The notes: generated by a model from the letters alone, not told the origin. 64,000 bases of DNA from Alisma plantago-aquatica (GCA_963693085.1 OY856412.1:1409713194-1409777193), one strand, 5' to 3'. Numbered from the stretch's first letter, positions 22,260-35,100 are shown. Program-made: numbers and translations.

Positions 22260-25200
22260 TGTAGCGTCCCTGGATTCTGCTTCCTCAAGACTTAGAAGAC
22301 TTGACAGGACAAATCCAAAAATGTTAGGTAATTGTTTTAGAGGGCGATGCGGAAGAAACATTCACATAGATGAACATTCAACCATAACATTCTCAACATT
22401 CAACATGTGTATATCACACAATGAATTATTGTAAAATATTTTATAATTAAGTATTAAAAGTAGATTGTACACATAGTATGGACATGTATGCTAATAGGAT
22501 CCCAGAAAATAGGCAGAACCTATACACTACTCACTTCCTATCTTTTCTCCCATGCTAGCTCCAAACCTAGAAAATATGTGATATAGATGAATCGACAAAA
22601 GTTTTGTAGGTGCGTGAAATACTTGTATAGTAACTTGCATAATAAAAGATTTGAAGAAATAAAGTAAAAGAAAACATTACTTAATGCGACAATCAAGTAA
22701 ACACATATTTTAGTTGCCTTTTGATGCAATTTTACTACTAAGTGGTTTCACACTTCACATTTCCTCACCCCTTGGGCTATGAGGATCCCCTTCCCTTAGG
22801 CTAGGGGATTTTCCCAACCTTATCTTTAGAGAGGGGGAGAGGGAGTAAATGTAAAAACTTAGTATCTACAATCCATTCATACTCTGTTTTAGGTTCTTTT
22901 ATGTTTAGAGAAGCATATACTACTAATATTCATCCAAAAATTTATATACAAATACAAGCAGCCAAAGTACAACATATCATTATGCATTTATCAAAACTAG
23001 TCTTATACTTAACCCACACACTTGAGTTGAGAGATTCATATAGATATTCTAGATCATCAACATATCTCGTCATCACCTCATAAATTAAAAATTACCATCA
23101 TTAATTTATGATCCTCATTAGTCTTGGTTATTTAGGTCCCTATCAGGGTTTAGCCAAACCTAGGTTCAAATTTACCTTAACATGTTTATGATATTTTTGT
23201 ACTGATCTAGAGGTCATTATTTAGGTCTGGTTCACTTTTTGCAATTTTATGATGATCAGTCCATTTTCTAGAATAAAAAAGAGCTTAAAAGCATCTTATT
23301 TAGACTTTACTGAGAAAAATATCTAATGGTAAGCTATATAGTTCGGATCAGGGTCTAGATATGTCTTAGAATGAATTTTGAGTATACCATATGAGATTTT
23401 GTATCGACCATATATAATTTTATTAAAATTAATATGTTCTAATAGAAGCATCACCTTCTAAATTAAAAGCCATCAATAATAATGATTCAAAGTTTTGATT
23501 TAGGGATTTCACAATAAAGTAGACATATTTATATGTCTAAGGGTATTTTTGGGAATTTATAGGTCAAGGGAGCTAATTATAAGGTATTTTCTAAGAAAAA
23601 ATGACTTTTTGGGATATTATGAGTATTTTACCTTGCCATTGCCTAAGGTGGTGGCGTTTCATTGGTTCATGCTAGCAGGCTTAGCTCCTCAGCTCAGACC
23701 CCTAGATGGTTTTCTTGTGATCAGAGTGACTAGTTTGGAAGGGCATTGGGCCTGGTCCAACTCGACTGTCATCTCAAGATGACACATTGTTCATCAAGTT
23801 GACCCCATTGAGCCAGACAACTGACTGAGAGTTATACGTTCAGTCTGCCTACTCATTTCACCCTTTCCATCACAATCCTTATGCGACCCACCTGACCCCA
23901 CTACACGAAGCTGCCACCGTGAGGCCTAGGTCTGGTGTGATCATAATCGACCAATGGACCAGAAGCAATAGGCATGGACCTTGCTCCTCCTTCTCATGCC
24001 CCAATTGGTTGACTTCTAGAAGGGATGCACAAATCTTTGTTCTCCTACTTCTATCTGCACTATCTGTGAGTTGCATAGGATATGTCATTGTGTAGGTTGC
24101 ACTGTTCTTATTTGATGATCACTATAAATTGTCACCATCACCCCTTGGGCTTCCCTACCGCCTCTGACCTCCTTGCATCTAAATATACATGTCCATGTGG
24201 GGTTTGTATATCTGTCGAGTCGAGGGTAACACATATAGTTTCTCTTTTGTGGATAAGAGGAACCTAGGATGCCTGACATCAAATGATTGATGAGGTGGTG
24301 GTTGTGCTCGAAAATTAAAGGATGCAGGAGGGCAAGTATGAATCCCCTTATTCTAGGATTCATTTTCTACACTGAAGTTCACCGTTGTTGGATATGGGAG
24401 GTCCATAGGAAGTTGGTGCCACTCATAATACATGGCAGAAGGTACTAAGATCCTTCCTTCCCACTCGACATGAACCTATAGTAAGGCTGAGGAAGGAGAT
24501 GACTATTACTTCAATGGTGCGATGACCAAGCATGTTTATGGATACTACGGAGATTCCTACCCAACAAAGCAAGGCTCCAAGGATTCTCACTATCTATGTG
24601 GCCTACATCAACCAACAGTGAATAGCTTGGAGAAGTTCAATGAGCAGAGGGGGGTCAAGTCTATCTTCCAGTCATTTACTATGATCAGGGGGTCACTGCT
24701 TAGATATAAGATTAGTGGATCCTCGATGCTAGTCATCCATCCCAAACTAGGCACAATCAACACATTAGTAGTTGAGGGAAGACTCGGTCATGGCCCAGAG
24801 TAAATGAAAACTAGAAGATCACCATCAGGTTGTTAGATAAAGAAAAGGCAATGCGACATATTAAGGTCACACCATGCACTATTTCTCAAGTGACTATAGT
24901 CCTTCATGAATATTTAAACATCCATATCTCTTAAATTACTTATCCAAACACCATACATGTAGCAATATTTCTCTCTTCCTCATGATACCCAAAACCAACA
25001 TATGTTCATTAAGCCTAATTCCTCAAATAACCTTGTATTTAAGTGTATAAAACTTGAATTCCACCCAGAAAACAATAATATCTTTATCAGATAAGTTCAA
25101 CAATGCTATTTATGATGCTAATCTACCTCAAGGCTTATTGATTTGCCACTCGAGTATATTGTGTCTGCTAATTGGAACTCTTAGCCTCAAGTACCCAAGT

Positions 25201-25389
25201 CGGATAAATATAGTTATATTGAACTCAACCAGGTCTAGTAATCATTAATTGTATTTTCGATTGCAGTTCTGAGTGAAAAGAGTCCATAATCGAGAATTTT
25301 TTCCTCAATTTAGGTCAACCACCTACACAACATTCATGGTCCTGAAATATCATATTGGGTATCAAAACCCTAAAATTGGGGTCATCACA
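22260..25389. mobile_element. LTR-like insert in Copia-1 pol, probably a solo LTR
   Basis: The insert starts TGTAGCGTCCC and ends GGGGTCATCACA, with TG/CA ends, and is flanked by a perfect 5-bp duplication GTATT at 22255-22259 and 25390-25394. Outside it, the copia polyprotein continues on both sides (RVYILSDNKVF before, VVFLEKEFTSK after). I find no second LTR, primer site or coding domain inside the 3130 bp, so a solo LTR left by LTR-LTR recombination is the simplest reading. Read on the minus strand it starts TGTGATGACCCC, which is equally plausible, so orientation is open. Small frames inside it are not called genes. Confidence 0.72.
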
Positions 25390-27240
25390 GTATTTGTTGA
25401 CATAATTGTTGTATTCCTTGAAAAGGAATTTACTTCAAAAGGAACCAGTTGGAGGAAAATAGAACTCAAAGAAGTTCGAAACCAACAACAAAACATTGAT
25501 CCTATGTAAGGAGACAAGGAACAAGAGGAACCATAGACAATTTTGGAATCTCAAGTTCCTCATGTAACACAAGAACCTCAAAGGTCTAGTAGGACAAACC
25601 TTGAGCCAGAGAGATTTGGATATCTCATGACTCAACAAGGTGATGAGTTGGTCATAAATGATGATGAGCCAACAATCTACTTAGAATCCATTGAGGGACC
25701 AAATTCTAAGAAGTGTCTTGAAGTTGTAAGATCTGAGATGGACTCCATGTATGCCAACAAGGTATGGATCTTAGTCGATCCACATGAAGGGGTAAAACCC
25801 ATAGGGTGCAAGGTGGTTTCCAAAAAGAAGACTAACACGGATGGTAATGTACAAACCTATAAAGGTCGATTGGTTGCAAATGTTTTTAGACAAGTTCAAG
25901 GTGTTGACTATGATGAAACTTTTTCTCTAGTTTTCATGGTTAAATCCATCAGAATCATGCTTGCCATTGTAGCTTATTATGACCATAAATTTGGCAGATG
26001 GATGTTAAAACCACAATCCTTAAAGGGAATCTGCTTGAGGATGTGTACATGACACAACCTGAGGGTTTCATAAATCCAAAAGAAGAAATTAAGGTATGTA
26101 AGCTATAGTGGTCAATCAATGGATTGAAGCAAGCATCTCAGAGCTGAAATCTTTGATTTGAAGAGGCAGTAAAAGAGTTTATCTTTAGTCAAAATGAAGA
26201 TGAAACCTATGTTTACAAGAAGTTTAGTAGGAACATAATTGTATTCCTCATATTGTATGTAGATGACATACTTTTCATTGAGAATGACATCCCTATTCGT
26301 AGTTGGTAAAAACATGGTTGGGAAACACTTATAGAAATGTGGTTGGGAAACACCTTCTCTATGGACATAGGAGAAGAATATTATATTCTAGGAATCAAGA
26401 TCTATAGAGATAGATCTAAAAGGCTTCTTGGTCTAAGTTAAAGTACATATATTTACAAAGTGCTAAAAAGGCTCAACATGCAAGAGCCTAAGAGAGAAAA
26501 CTTACTTATATTACATGGAATAGGTCCCTCTATAGCTCAGTGTTCAAGCTCTTCTAAAGAGAGGGTGTGCATGAGTAAGAGTTCATATGCATCCACAATT
26601 GGATCTATTATGCATGCAATGTTATGTACATGTCTCGATGTATCGTATGCTTTAAGAATGATGGGTAGGTACTATTCAGATCCTGGTCAGAGTCATGGGA
26701 CTATCATAAATAATATCCTTATGTACTTGAGAAGAATTAAGAATGAATTCCTTATATATAGTGGTCAGGAAGAGTTGGTGGTAAAGGGTTACACTAACGC
26801 AAGATTCCAAACCAACAAGGATGATTATTTATCACAATCAATTTTTATGTTTTGCCTCAATAAGATGTTGTAAGTTGAAAGAGTTCCAAGAAAGACACAC
26901 TGGTTGATTCTAGAAAATAGGCAGAGTACATTGTTTCCTCCAACACAGCAAAGGAAGTTGTATGGATTAAGAATTTCATTGGAGAACTAGGAGTAGTTCC
27001 ATCCATTGAAGATGTAATTGAGCTATATTATGACAACCATGGAGCTATAGAACAAGTAAAAGAATCTAGATTGCATCAACATTCCAAGCACATACAATGG
27101 CACTACCATCTCATATGAGAGTTTGTACAATGAGGAGATGTCAAGATTTGTAGAGTGTTGATTGAAAGTAATGTTCTTGACCCTCTAATGAAAGAACTTT
27201 CACAGCAGAAGCATGATGGACATGTCAGATCACTTAGAAT
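25390..27240 (+). pseudogene. Copia-1 reverse transcriptase and RNase H
   Basis: The frame at 25543-26052 encodes the RT start (EMDSMYANKVWILVD, KPIGCKVVSKKK, VQGVDYDETFS). The catalytic YVDD motif is seen near 26258-26272 in another frame. At 26460-26873 lies the RT-RNase H link (SYASTIGSIMHAMLCTCLDVSYAL). RNase H remnants continue to about 27230, including a block matching ADPLxK near 27180. Numerous stops and frameshifts show long decay. Confidence 0.8.
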
Positions 27241-27279
27241 GAGATTCCTAAGTGATTGGATCTAGTCCAAGTGAGAGAC

Positions 27280-28603
27280 TATTGGTTATATGCCCTGAGA
27301 GTCAATCATATGATGATTGTAGTGACAAATTTTTCTATTGATTTGATTATGAATAAAGGAAATTTTGATTATTATGCTTGTTTCAATATTAGATAAAGAA
27401 TAAATATAATAATGTCACTGAAATGTGTGACTCAATGACATGTGAATTCAAGTTGATGATCTAAATATGAGATCATGTGCATGTTAAGAGTATTCATTCT
27501 TGTCTTAGTCCCTAGTCAGATATTATTGTGTATTTTAGGACAATAATAATACATCTAGACTAGCATGTGCATTCATTGATGACTATGTCTCATTACTCAT
27601 GATATTTGATATCAAATCAAACACATAGGTACTTATTATGAACAAGTATACTGGACAGACCCACTTTGAGTGTGATACATGGAAGACAGTGATGGTGGCC
27701 AGAAACTCATCTCAATGTGACAGTGGTGATTGTGGTCCTTAGACCTAAAGTCCCTATAGTAATTGCATGTTGTTCAATTTGCTTTAAAGCTTCTCAATGT
27801 GATCTTAAAAAGGGTTTCTATACAGGTAGTGCTTATGTGTATTGTGACACATGCAGATTATTATTAGTGACATAGATGGAAATTGTCCTTCCCATTGGAA
27901 TGATATCCTATTCACTTGATGAATAAGACTATGAAATGCATGGCCATACTCATGTGAGTCAATATATGACATTGAGTTCATGCATATCTCAATTGTCTAC
28001 TCTAAATCAAGGAACATAGATTGAGCATTAAGAGGATAATATTTCCATGCCTCATATTCAATTTGGATATTAGAGACAAAGGGATTATATAATTGTTGTA
28101 ACACTAGTGAAAGTACTAGGTTAAGTTTTTCTCCAACTTCTCCAATTACTTGGGTAACAATAGGGTCTTTCTAGGTAGCAATCATTGCTTGTGCAATAAT
28201 AATATGATTATGAATATCATTGCCAACGTAATTTGTAGCCTATCGGGTCACACACATAGGTTTTATTAGAATAGGATTATAATTATAAACGTGAATGGAA
28301 ATGTTTTGAATCAAATTGAATACTAAAATATGTAGATAATCTACTGGAATAATATTGGAATATAATCTAACTTAATTGTTTAAAATGTTTAAGCCAACTA
28401 ATTACATTTAAATTGTTAAGTCGGATAGCTAATCATGAGCGATTGACTAGAGCATGATAAACAAATTAGTTAATTAATTAATATCATTAATTTGTTAATT
28501 AATTAATTTCAAAATATTCCAAATGCCATTTTGAAGATCTACAAGCAACTATTTTAAACGATGCCACAACCTTTTATTTCCCAAGTGTTTTGGAAAACCT
28601 TAC
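27280..28603 (+). repeat. Copia-1 3' LTR, left part
   Basis: It follows a purine-rich stretch gtgagagac and aligns with 16007 onward. The LTR is cut at 28603 by SIRE(+) and resumes at 37084. The 5' LTR preserves the intact site as ctagc (near 17310), which lines up with the flanking 5-mers CTTAC (28599-28603) and TTTGC (37079-37083). Confidence 0.78.
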
Positions 28604-28946
28604 TGTTGGCTAAATGGACATCTATAAATCCCTTTGTTTTGATTATGACAAACATTTCATTCTTATTGATCTAACGAGCTACTTGAGTGTGTAGGAACAA
28701 GGTGGATGACAAAGTACTAGGGAAATCCATATGCTTACATATTTATATTTTCATGAAATGTAATCGCTTTGTAAAAACTTGTACAAATATATAATGTACA
28801 AGTACTTAGATTTCATGTAAATCAAGCGTTAGATCTTCCCTAGCTAAACACCACATTTAGATAAGTCATCCCCTTCAAATAGGATCACATATGCACACTC
28901 ATACATAAAATTAGTGCCTAAATTGAAACATTGAAATAGGATCAAT

Positions 28947-29148
28947 CTCGGTCGACCAAATCCTCGACCGTGACACTATCGGTCGACAATCTTCTCGACC
29001 GAGAAAGATCCAAAGTAGTCGTTAGACACAACTAACAAGGTAGTTGGCAGTTGGAGATAAACGTTGCAAAACACTTGATTCAGAGAGCATGTTGGTCGAC
29101 AAGAGTTCGACCGAGTAGGTGTCTCGGTCGACCATTCCTCGACCGAGA
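28947..29148. repeat. Four CGGTCGA/TCGACCG inverted-repeat modules, 5' LTR of SIRE(+)
   Basis: The modules lie at about 28947-28972, 28979-29004, 29092-29115 and 29122-29148. Each has an arm near CTCGGTCGA, a spacer of about 6-9 bp and an arm near TCGACCGAG, in a 2+2 layout with about 88 bp between pairs. They lie in U3, about 140-340 bp before the TATA position. Confidence 0.9.
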
Positions 29149-29639
29149 TAAACTCTGACAGCAACTGCAGAGTAAATTAATTAGCCGTTGCTAAAGCAAC
29201 AAACTTGTACCTAACGGCTAGTTAAGCACTTAGAAACCCCTAGAAGTTGTCTAGAACATCCTTAAGCATCCTTAGGCCATTCCAATAAATAGGACAAGCC
29301 ATAGGACACTCAAACTCACTTGTTACACTTGAGAAATCCTTGAGCATACTTTGAGCAATCTGTTTGTGAGCAAATTGAGCATTGTGACAATTGGCTACTT
29401 CCTTCCTTAGCTCATAATTCGTGTCCTATAGGCTAGCATCTCCTATCCACTGCAATTACAATTCCATACACTTTGGTTAGGAGATCTATACGCTTGATCT
29501 AGGAAAATCAAGCCTTGTGCTATAAAAGGATAAGTTGTAATTTCCTTTTCCTTTCTTATTCTCTATTATTGTTTGTACTCTCCTTGCTACTCCTAGGTTG
29601 GAGGCTGCGGATTGGAGAGGGTGGAGATCTTCTTGGTGA

Positions 29640-29795
29640 AGAAGGAGACCTTGAGCTACTTCAAGAAGGCTGGTGCAACGGGAGGTTACTTCTAGAGAGG
29701 AAGGCTACTTCAAGGGGGAGCTTGGAGTTACTTCAAGAAGTCTACCTCAAGTTGGTGCATCTACTTCGAGTGAAGGCTGTTAAAGGGGTGTAAAA
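29640..29795 (+). repeat. CTACTTCAAG-type repeats in SIRE(+) U5
   Basis: Imperfect units resembling CTACTTCAAGAAGGCT recur several times, next to GGAGG-rich linkers. The same pattern is in the 3' LTR (36706-36842) and, inverted, in SIRE(-). The open frames through it (29515-29793, 36570-36848) encode Leu/Glu-rich repeats and are probably not genes. Confidence 0.7.
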
Positions 29796-30025
29796 GAAAG
29801 TATTGTATTTTGTATAAATCCTTGTGAAGGTAATAAAATATATACTTTCAAAATCCCGGTTGGGTAAGCAACCAGGTAGTGGACTGACAACTTTAGTATT
29901 TGCTAAAGTTGGAACCACTCTAAACACCTGTCTCCTTCTTCCAATTTCAATTGTGGTTGTTTGAGTTCAATAATTGTTAAAATTATTTTAAAACTCTATT
30001 CACCCCCCCTCTAGTGTTTTTCAAT

Positions 30026-30037
30026 TGGTATCAGAGC
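30026..30037 (+). other. SIRE(+) primer-binding site
   Basis: TGGTATCAGAGC lies 2 bp after the 5' LTR and is a perfect match to the complement of the plant initiator Met tRNA 3' end. Confidence 0.93.
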
Positions 30038-30070
30038 AGGCTTCAAGGAACCCTAACAAGGTCTTGAAGA

Positions 30071-31782
30071 ATGGGTGACGGAGTGCTCAACAACCTTAAC
30101 CATGAAGGGACACTTGTTGCTAGACCTCTAGCGTTCGATGGAACAAACTACCAATATTGGAAGAGAAGAATGCAGTTCTACTTCCAAGGCATCAATTGGG
30201 ACCTATGGAGGATGGTGTCAACCCCATATGAGCTTCCTCAAACTCAATTTGTGGAATGGGATGCAAATACGGTAAAGATGGCTCAAATGAATGCTAAAGC
30301 TGTAAGCATTTTATATTGTTCAATTTCAGTAGGAGAATTTAATAGGATATGTAACTGTGACACAACCTATGATATTTGGCATAGACTGTCCATAACCTAT
30401 GAAGGTACAGTCCAAGTCAAAAATTCCAAAATTAGCATGCTTAAACAAAAGTTTGAACACTTTTGTATGGATCCTAATGAATCTATTAGTGAAATGTTTG
30501 CAAAATTCTCTTCTATTGTTAATGGTTTAAATGCCCTAGGAAAACCTGTCCTTGAAGAAGATCAGGTATCAAAAATCCTTCGATCACTTCCTCCTAAATA
30601 TAAGCCAAAGGTGACAGCCATTGAAGAAGCTAATGATCTCAGTCAACTGAAAATGGAGCAACTTATTGGCAACCTAGAAGCTCATGAAGCAACCCTAGAA
30701 GGGGAAGAAATAATAGCACGGAACATCAGCAAGGAAAGAAGAAGGATGTGGCTCTAAAAGCTTCAAAGATAGTCACACCAGAAAGTGAGGAGTCAAGTGA
30801 AGAAGAAGGAGAAGAAGCCTTGATTGTCAACGGTAAGAAATACAAAAGGTTTAAATCTAAAAAAATTTCTAGTTCTTCTTCTTCTCCTCCTAGGTGCTTT
30901 GAATGTGGGAAGAAAGGACATCTCAAAAATGAATGTCCTAAAGCAAAGAAAGGAAAGAAAAGCTCACACAAGAAGAAGGGAGAAAAAGCCTATAAAGCTG
31001 CATGGGATGAGTCAAGTGACAGTGAAAGCGGAGAAGAAAAGGTGGAATATCTAATGGCAAGGGAAGATGATGAAGACTCTCAAGAGGTAAGCCTACTTGA
31101 TCTTCCTAAAGAAGAGTTAATTACTAGTCTACAAGAAACTCATGATAAGTATGTTGAGGTCAAGAAGAAACTAAAGAAGGTTATCAAATCAAACGATGAG
31201 CTATGTGCTAAATTAGATAATCTTTCTTCTGAAAAGAACAACATTAATCTTGAGAATTTGTCTTTAAAAACATCTTTAGATGATTGCACTAGAAAGCTAC
31301 TCACTTTAGAAACAAATGTTGATCTTATTTCTAAAGAAAAGACTGAATCGTTAGCAAAATTAAAAGATTTTCAGACTCAACCTATTTTGTGTAACCATCT
31401 AGACTATGACAATGTTGCAAAAGAAAGAGATTCATTATTATCTGATTTAGATCAAGCAAGAAAAGATTTACACAAGAAGATGAATGACATTGCTAAGCTA
31501 CAAAGAGAACTTTATGAGTTAAGAAGAAAAGATATTCTTGATAACATTCTAAGCGTTGGTACTGTTTTCAATGGAAGAAAAGGTTTGGGATATGCTCCAA
31601 AGAAAAATCAACCCAGAAGAACTCAGACTATGTTTGTACCTAAGAACACAATGGCTAGAAAGAGAAATGAAGTTGATTCTATTACTTGTCATTTTTGTCT
31701 ACGTCTTGGACACTATTCATTTTCATGCCCTTATAAGACTAAGGATTCCGACTTAGTTTGGGTCCCAAAACCCCAAACTTAG
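30071..31782 (+). pseudogene. gag: SIRE(+) gag, frameshifted
   Basis: The first frame (30071-30757) starts MGDGVLNNLN and carries the copia gag N-terminal domain (FDGTNYQYWKRRMQFYFQG and a retrotran_gag-like helix-rich part). Around 30700-30740 the frame changes, and the second frame (to 31782) holds an acidic Ser/Glu tract, a CCHC knuckle CFECGKKGHLKNEC, a Lys-rich stretch, a long coiled-coil-like region and a second knuckle CHFCLRLGHYSFSC. SIRE(-) has the same protein as one uninterrupted 566-codon frame, which shows that the break here is a mutation. Gag would assemble the cytoplasmic particle and bind the RNA. Confidence 0.9.
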
Positions 31783-32181
31783 TAGAGTCAAATGCAATTT
31801 AGTTGAGATATGATTAAATGCTCCATCTTGCAATTTATATTGTCTTATCTCAACTTAACAAAAGGTTTTATGCATATTGTGAATTTTCTGAACTGTTGTA
31901 CTAAAACAGACACTTAGTCGGTCGAAATATTGTCGACCGAACAATAAATCGGTCGAACTTTTGTCGACCGACTGGATGTCTATAACAAATCAAAATCTAC
32001 AACAACTAAACAGCAACTATTTCGGTCGAAAATTGGTCAACCGAGCTGAATTTCTGTGTTTCTTTGTTTGTAATACAGTAACCTTCTCGATCGACAATTT
32101 GTCGACCGAGAAAGATGTCGGTCGAACAATTGTCGACCGACTGGACTTCTGAAACAGAATCGTTATACAATCTATACTTAA
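31783..32181 (+). other. SIRE(+) gag-pol spacer with stop codons in all frames
   Basis: The 399-bp spacer separates the gag stop from the first ATG of the pol frame. It carries five inverted-repeat modules. Near 32211 the third frame encodes [10 protein letters not shown], a phrase expected in the polyprotein of related elements, so coding remnants extend upstream of the pol ATG in another frame. How pol is translated is not evident; splicing or internal initiation are possibilities. Confidence 0.75.
31917..32140. repeat. Five inverted-repeat modules in SIRE(+) gag-pol spacer
   Basis: The modules lie at about 31917-31941, 31949-31972, 32021-32044, 32086-32111 and 32117-32140, a 2-1-2 layout. 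Arms are TCGGTCGA and TCGACCGA with short A/T-rich loops. Two modules carry one mismatch each (TCGATCGA and TCAACCGA). The same number, order and mismatches occur in SIRE(-). Confidence 0.9.
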
Positions 32182-35100
32182 ATGGTTCTAACCATATCGG
32201 ACCATCACATGGGTACCAAAATCTACATTTTCATGCAGGAATGGGTGGTTGACAGTGGATGTTCCAAACATATGACCGGGAACAAGGATGCATTTCAAAC
32301 CTTTGAAGAAAAGAAAAGTGGCACAGTCACCTTTGGAGATAATGGTAAAGGCAAAATCGTTGGAATAGGTAATGTTGGTACAAACCTCGAAATAAAGAAT
32401 GTTCTACTTGTAGATGGTTTGCACCATAATTTGATAAGTGTTAGTCAATTATGTGATAGTGGTTATGATGTTTTATTTAACAAAACCTGTTGCAAGTTAT
32501 TAATAGAAAACACTACAAATGTTGTTTATGAAGGAAATAGAGTTGGAAATCTTTATATTCTTAAACCTAACTCTATGAAATCTGTAGTGGGAAAATGCTT
32601 GCTTGCAAATGAAAATACCTTACAACTATGGCATAAAAAGCTAGGACATGCTAGTTCACATGTTATTAAAAAGTTAGTGAAATATGATCTTGTTCGTGGA
32701 TTGCCTACTTTATCTTTTGATCAAGTTGAAAATTGTGAACCATGTACAATGGGAAAGCAAACAAAAACCTCTTTTAAACCTAAACATGTACTTAGCACAA
32801 GTAGATCTTTAGAATTAATTCATATGGATTTATTTGGACCCATGAGGACACAATCTATTGGTGGCAAAAGATATTGTTTTGTTATCGTTGATGATTATAG
32901 TAGATATACATGGGTACATTTTATTGCAACCAAAGATGATACTATTCATGTTTTTATACAATTTTTTTCCAAGATTGAAAATTTATTACAAAGAAAAATA
33001 TGTACCATTAGAAGCGATCATGATGGAGAATTTGAAAATCATATATTTGAGGAATTCTGTACATCTCAAGGGTACACTCACAATTTTTCTGCTCCACGCA
33101 CTCCACAACAAAATGGTATAGTTGAAAGGAAAAATCGATCACTACAAGAAATGGCTAGAACTATGATGCTCGAACACAACACACCCAAAACCTTTTGGGC
33201 TGAAGCTGTAAACACTGCATTCTATGTATTAAATAGAGTAATTGTTCACTCTCATTTGAAGAAAACTCTATATGAAATAATACATTCTAAGAAACCTAGA
33301 GTTGACTATTTTCATACCTTTGGTTCCACATGCTATATCTTAAATACCAAAGATGATAGAGATAAGTTTGACTCTAAATCACACAAAGCATTCTTTTTGG
33401 GATATTCCACTTCTAGCAAAGCATTTAGAGTATATAACACTATCTCTAGAAAAGTTGAGGAATCTATTCATGTTTCTTTTCATGAAGAGACAAAATCTGA
33501 AAATCTAGAAATCATAGATCTCACTAATCAATTCGAAAATTTAAACATACCAAATGATAGTGAGAAAGTTACTACAACCAATCACCAAGCTGAACCACAA
33601 CCTACACCTAGGCTTATTAAGGATCATCCTCAAGAACTAATTAGTGGAAATCCTAATGATAAAGTCAAAACTCGGTCTTCCTTCAAAGATGTTGCAAACA
33701 TGGCCTTTGTTTCTATCATTGAACCTAAGAAGATATCTGAAGCTCTTAAAGATGATTATTGGATAATAGCCATGCAAGAAGAGTTGAATCAATTCACTAA
33801 AAATGATGTATGGGATTTAGTTCCTAAACCACAAGATAAAATCGTCATTGGAACTAAATGGGTTTTTAGGAATAAGTTAAATGAGGCAGGAGAAGTAATA
33901 AGGAATAAAGCTCGGTTAGTAGAACAAGGATATAATCAACAAGAAGGAATAGATTTTGATGAAACGTATGCACCAGTAGCTAGAATTGAAGATATTAGAA
34001 TGTTACTAGATATTGCTGCACATAAAAACATCAAACTCTACCAAATGGATGTAAAAAGTGCATTTCTAAATGGCATCATTCAAGAAGAAGTATATGTTGC
34101 CCAACCACCCGGATTTGAAATACCGGAAAAAGGTGACTATGTTTATAAACTTAAGAAAGCACTTTATGGTTTAAAACAAGAACCTAGGAATTGGTATGAA
34201 AGGCTCAAGACATATCTTTTTGATAATGGTTTTTCTATTGGAAGTTCAGATTCTACTTTATTTTTCAAAACATATACATCTAATTTCCTAGTTGTGCAAA
34301 TATATGTTGATGACATTATTTTTGGAGCCTCTAATGATTCATTGTGCACACAATTCAGCGACATTATGCAAAAAGAATTTGAAATGAGCCTCATGGGTGA
34401 ACTAACTTTCTTTCTTGGTTTCCAAATTAAGCAAACACCTGCTGGAATCTTTATAAGCAAAGAAAAGTATACTAAAGAACTTTTAAAACATTTTGGGATG
34501 GATCAGTGCAAACATGCTACTACTCCTATGGCTACTTCTATTAAAATTGATAAGGATGAAAATGGGGAACCTATTGATGATTCCTTATATAGAGCCATGA
34601 TTGGTAGTTTTATTTACTTAACTGCTTCTAGACCGGACATTATGTTTTCCGTTGGTCTTTGTGCTCGATTTCAATCACAACCTATGCACTCTCATTTTCT
34701 AGCAGTTAAACGAATTCTTCGTTACTTAGCCGACACTACCTGTTTTGGTTTATGGTATCCAAAAGGACAATCCTTGGATTTTAAAGCTTATACTGATGCG
34801 GATTATGCTGGTTGTCGACTTGATCGGAAGAGTACTAGTGGTGGTTGTTTCTTGTTAGGAAGAGCTTTAGTATCTTGGTTTAGCAAGAAACAAAATACGG
34901 TTGCCCTATCTACAACTGAAGCTGAATATATGGCAGCCGGATCTTGTTGTGCTCAAGTGCTTTATATGCAACAAGTGTTAAACGATTATGGTTTTACTCT
35001 TTCATCTACTCCTATTTTTTGTGACAACACGAGCGCTATAAACTTAGCACACAATCCTATTTTACACATCCGAGCTAAACATATTGAAATTCGTCATCAC

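Larger units (their letters stand above)
28604..30023 (+). repeat. SIRE(+) 5' LTR
   Basis: This 1420-bp LTR runs from TGTTGGC to TTTTTCA. Its TATA position (29281-29291) reads ccaataaatagg instead of cctataaatagg, so this promoter copy has a mutated TATA box. Four inverted-repeat modules lie at 28947-29148. The U5 side has repeated CTACTTCAAG units. Confidence 0.92.

Noticed and set aside
24085..24803. Several overlapping frames in the LTR-like insert
   Set aside because: They lie on both strands, overlap each other and show no domain; they are chance frames in an LTR-like sequence.
28947..29148. CRISPR-like array
   Set aside because: The repeats are short inverted pairs with tiny loops, the context is a plant retrotransposon LTR, and no cas gene is present.
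29515..29793. 92-codon Leu/Glu-rich frame in SIRE U5, also at 36570-36848
   Set aside because: It is built from repeated CTACTTCAAG units in the LTR and has no known domain; it is more likely a by-product of the repeats.
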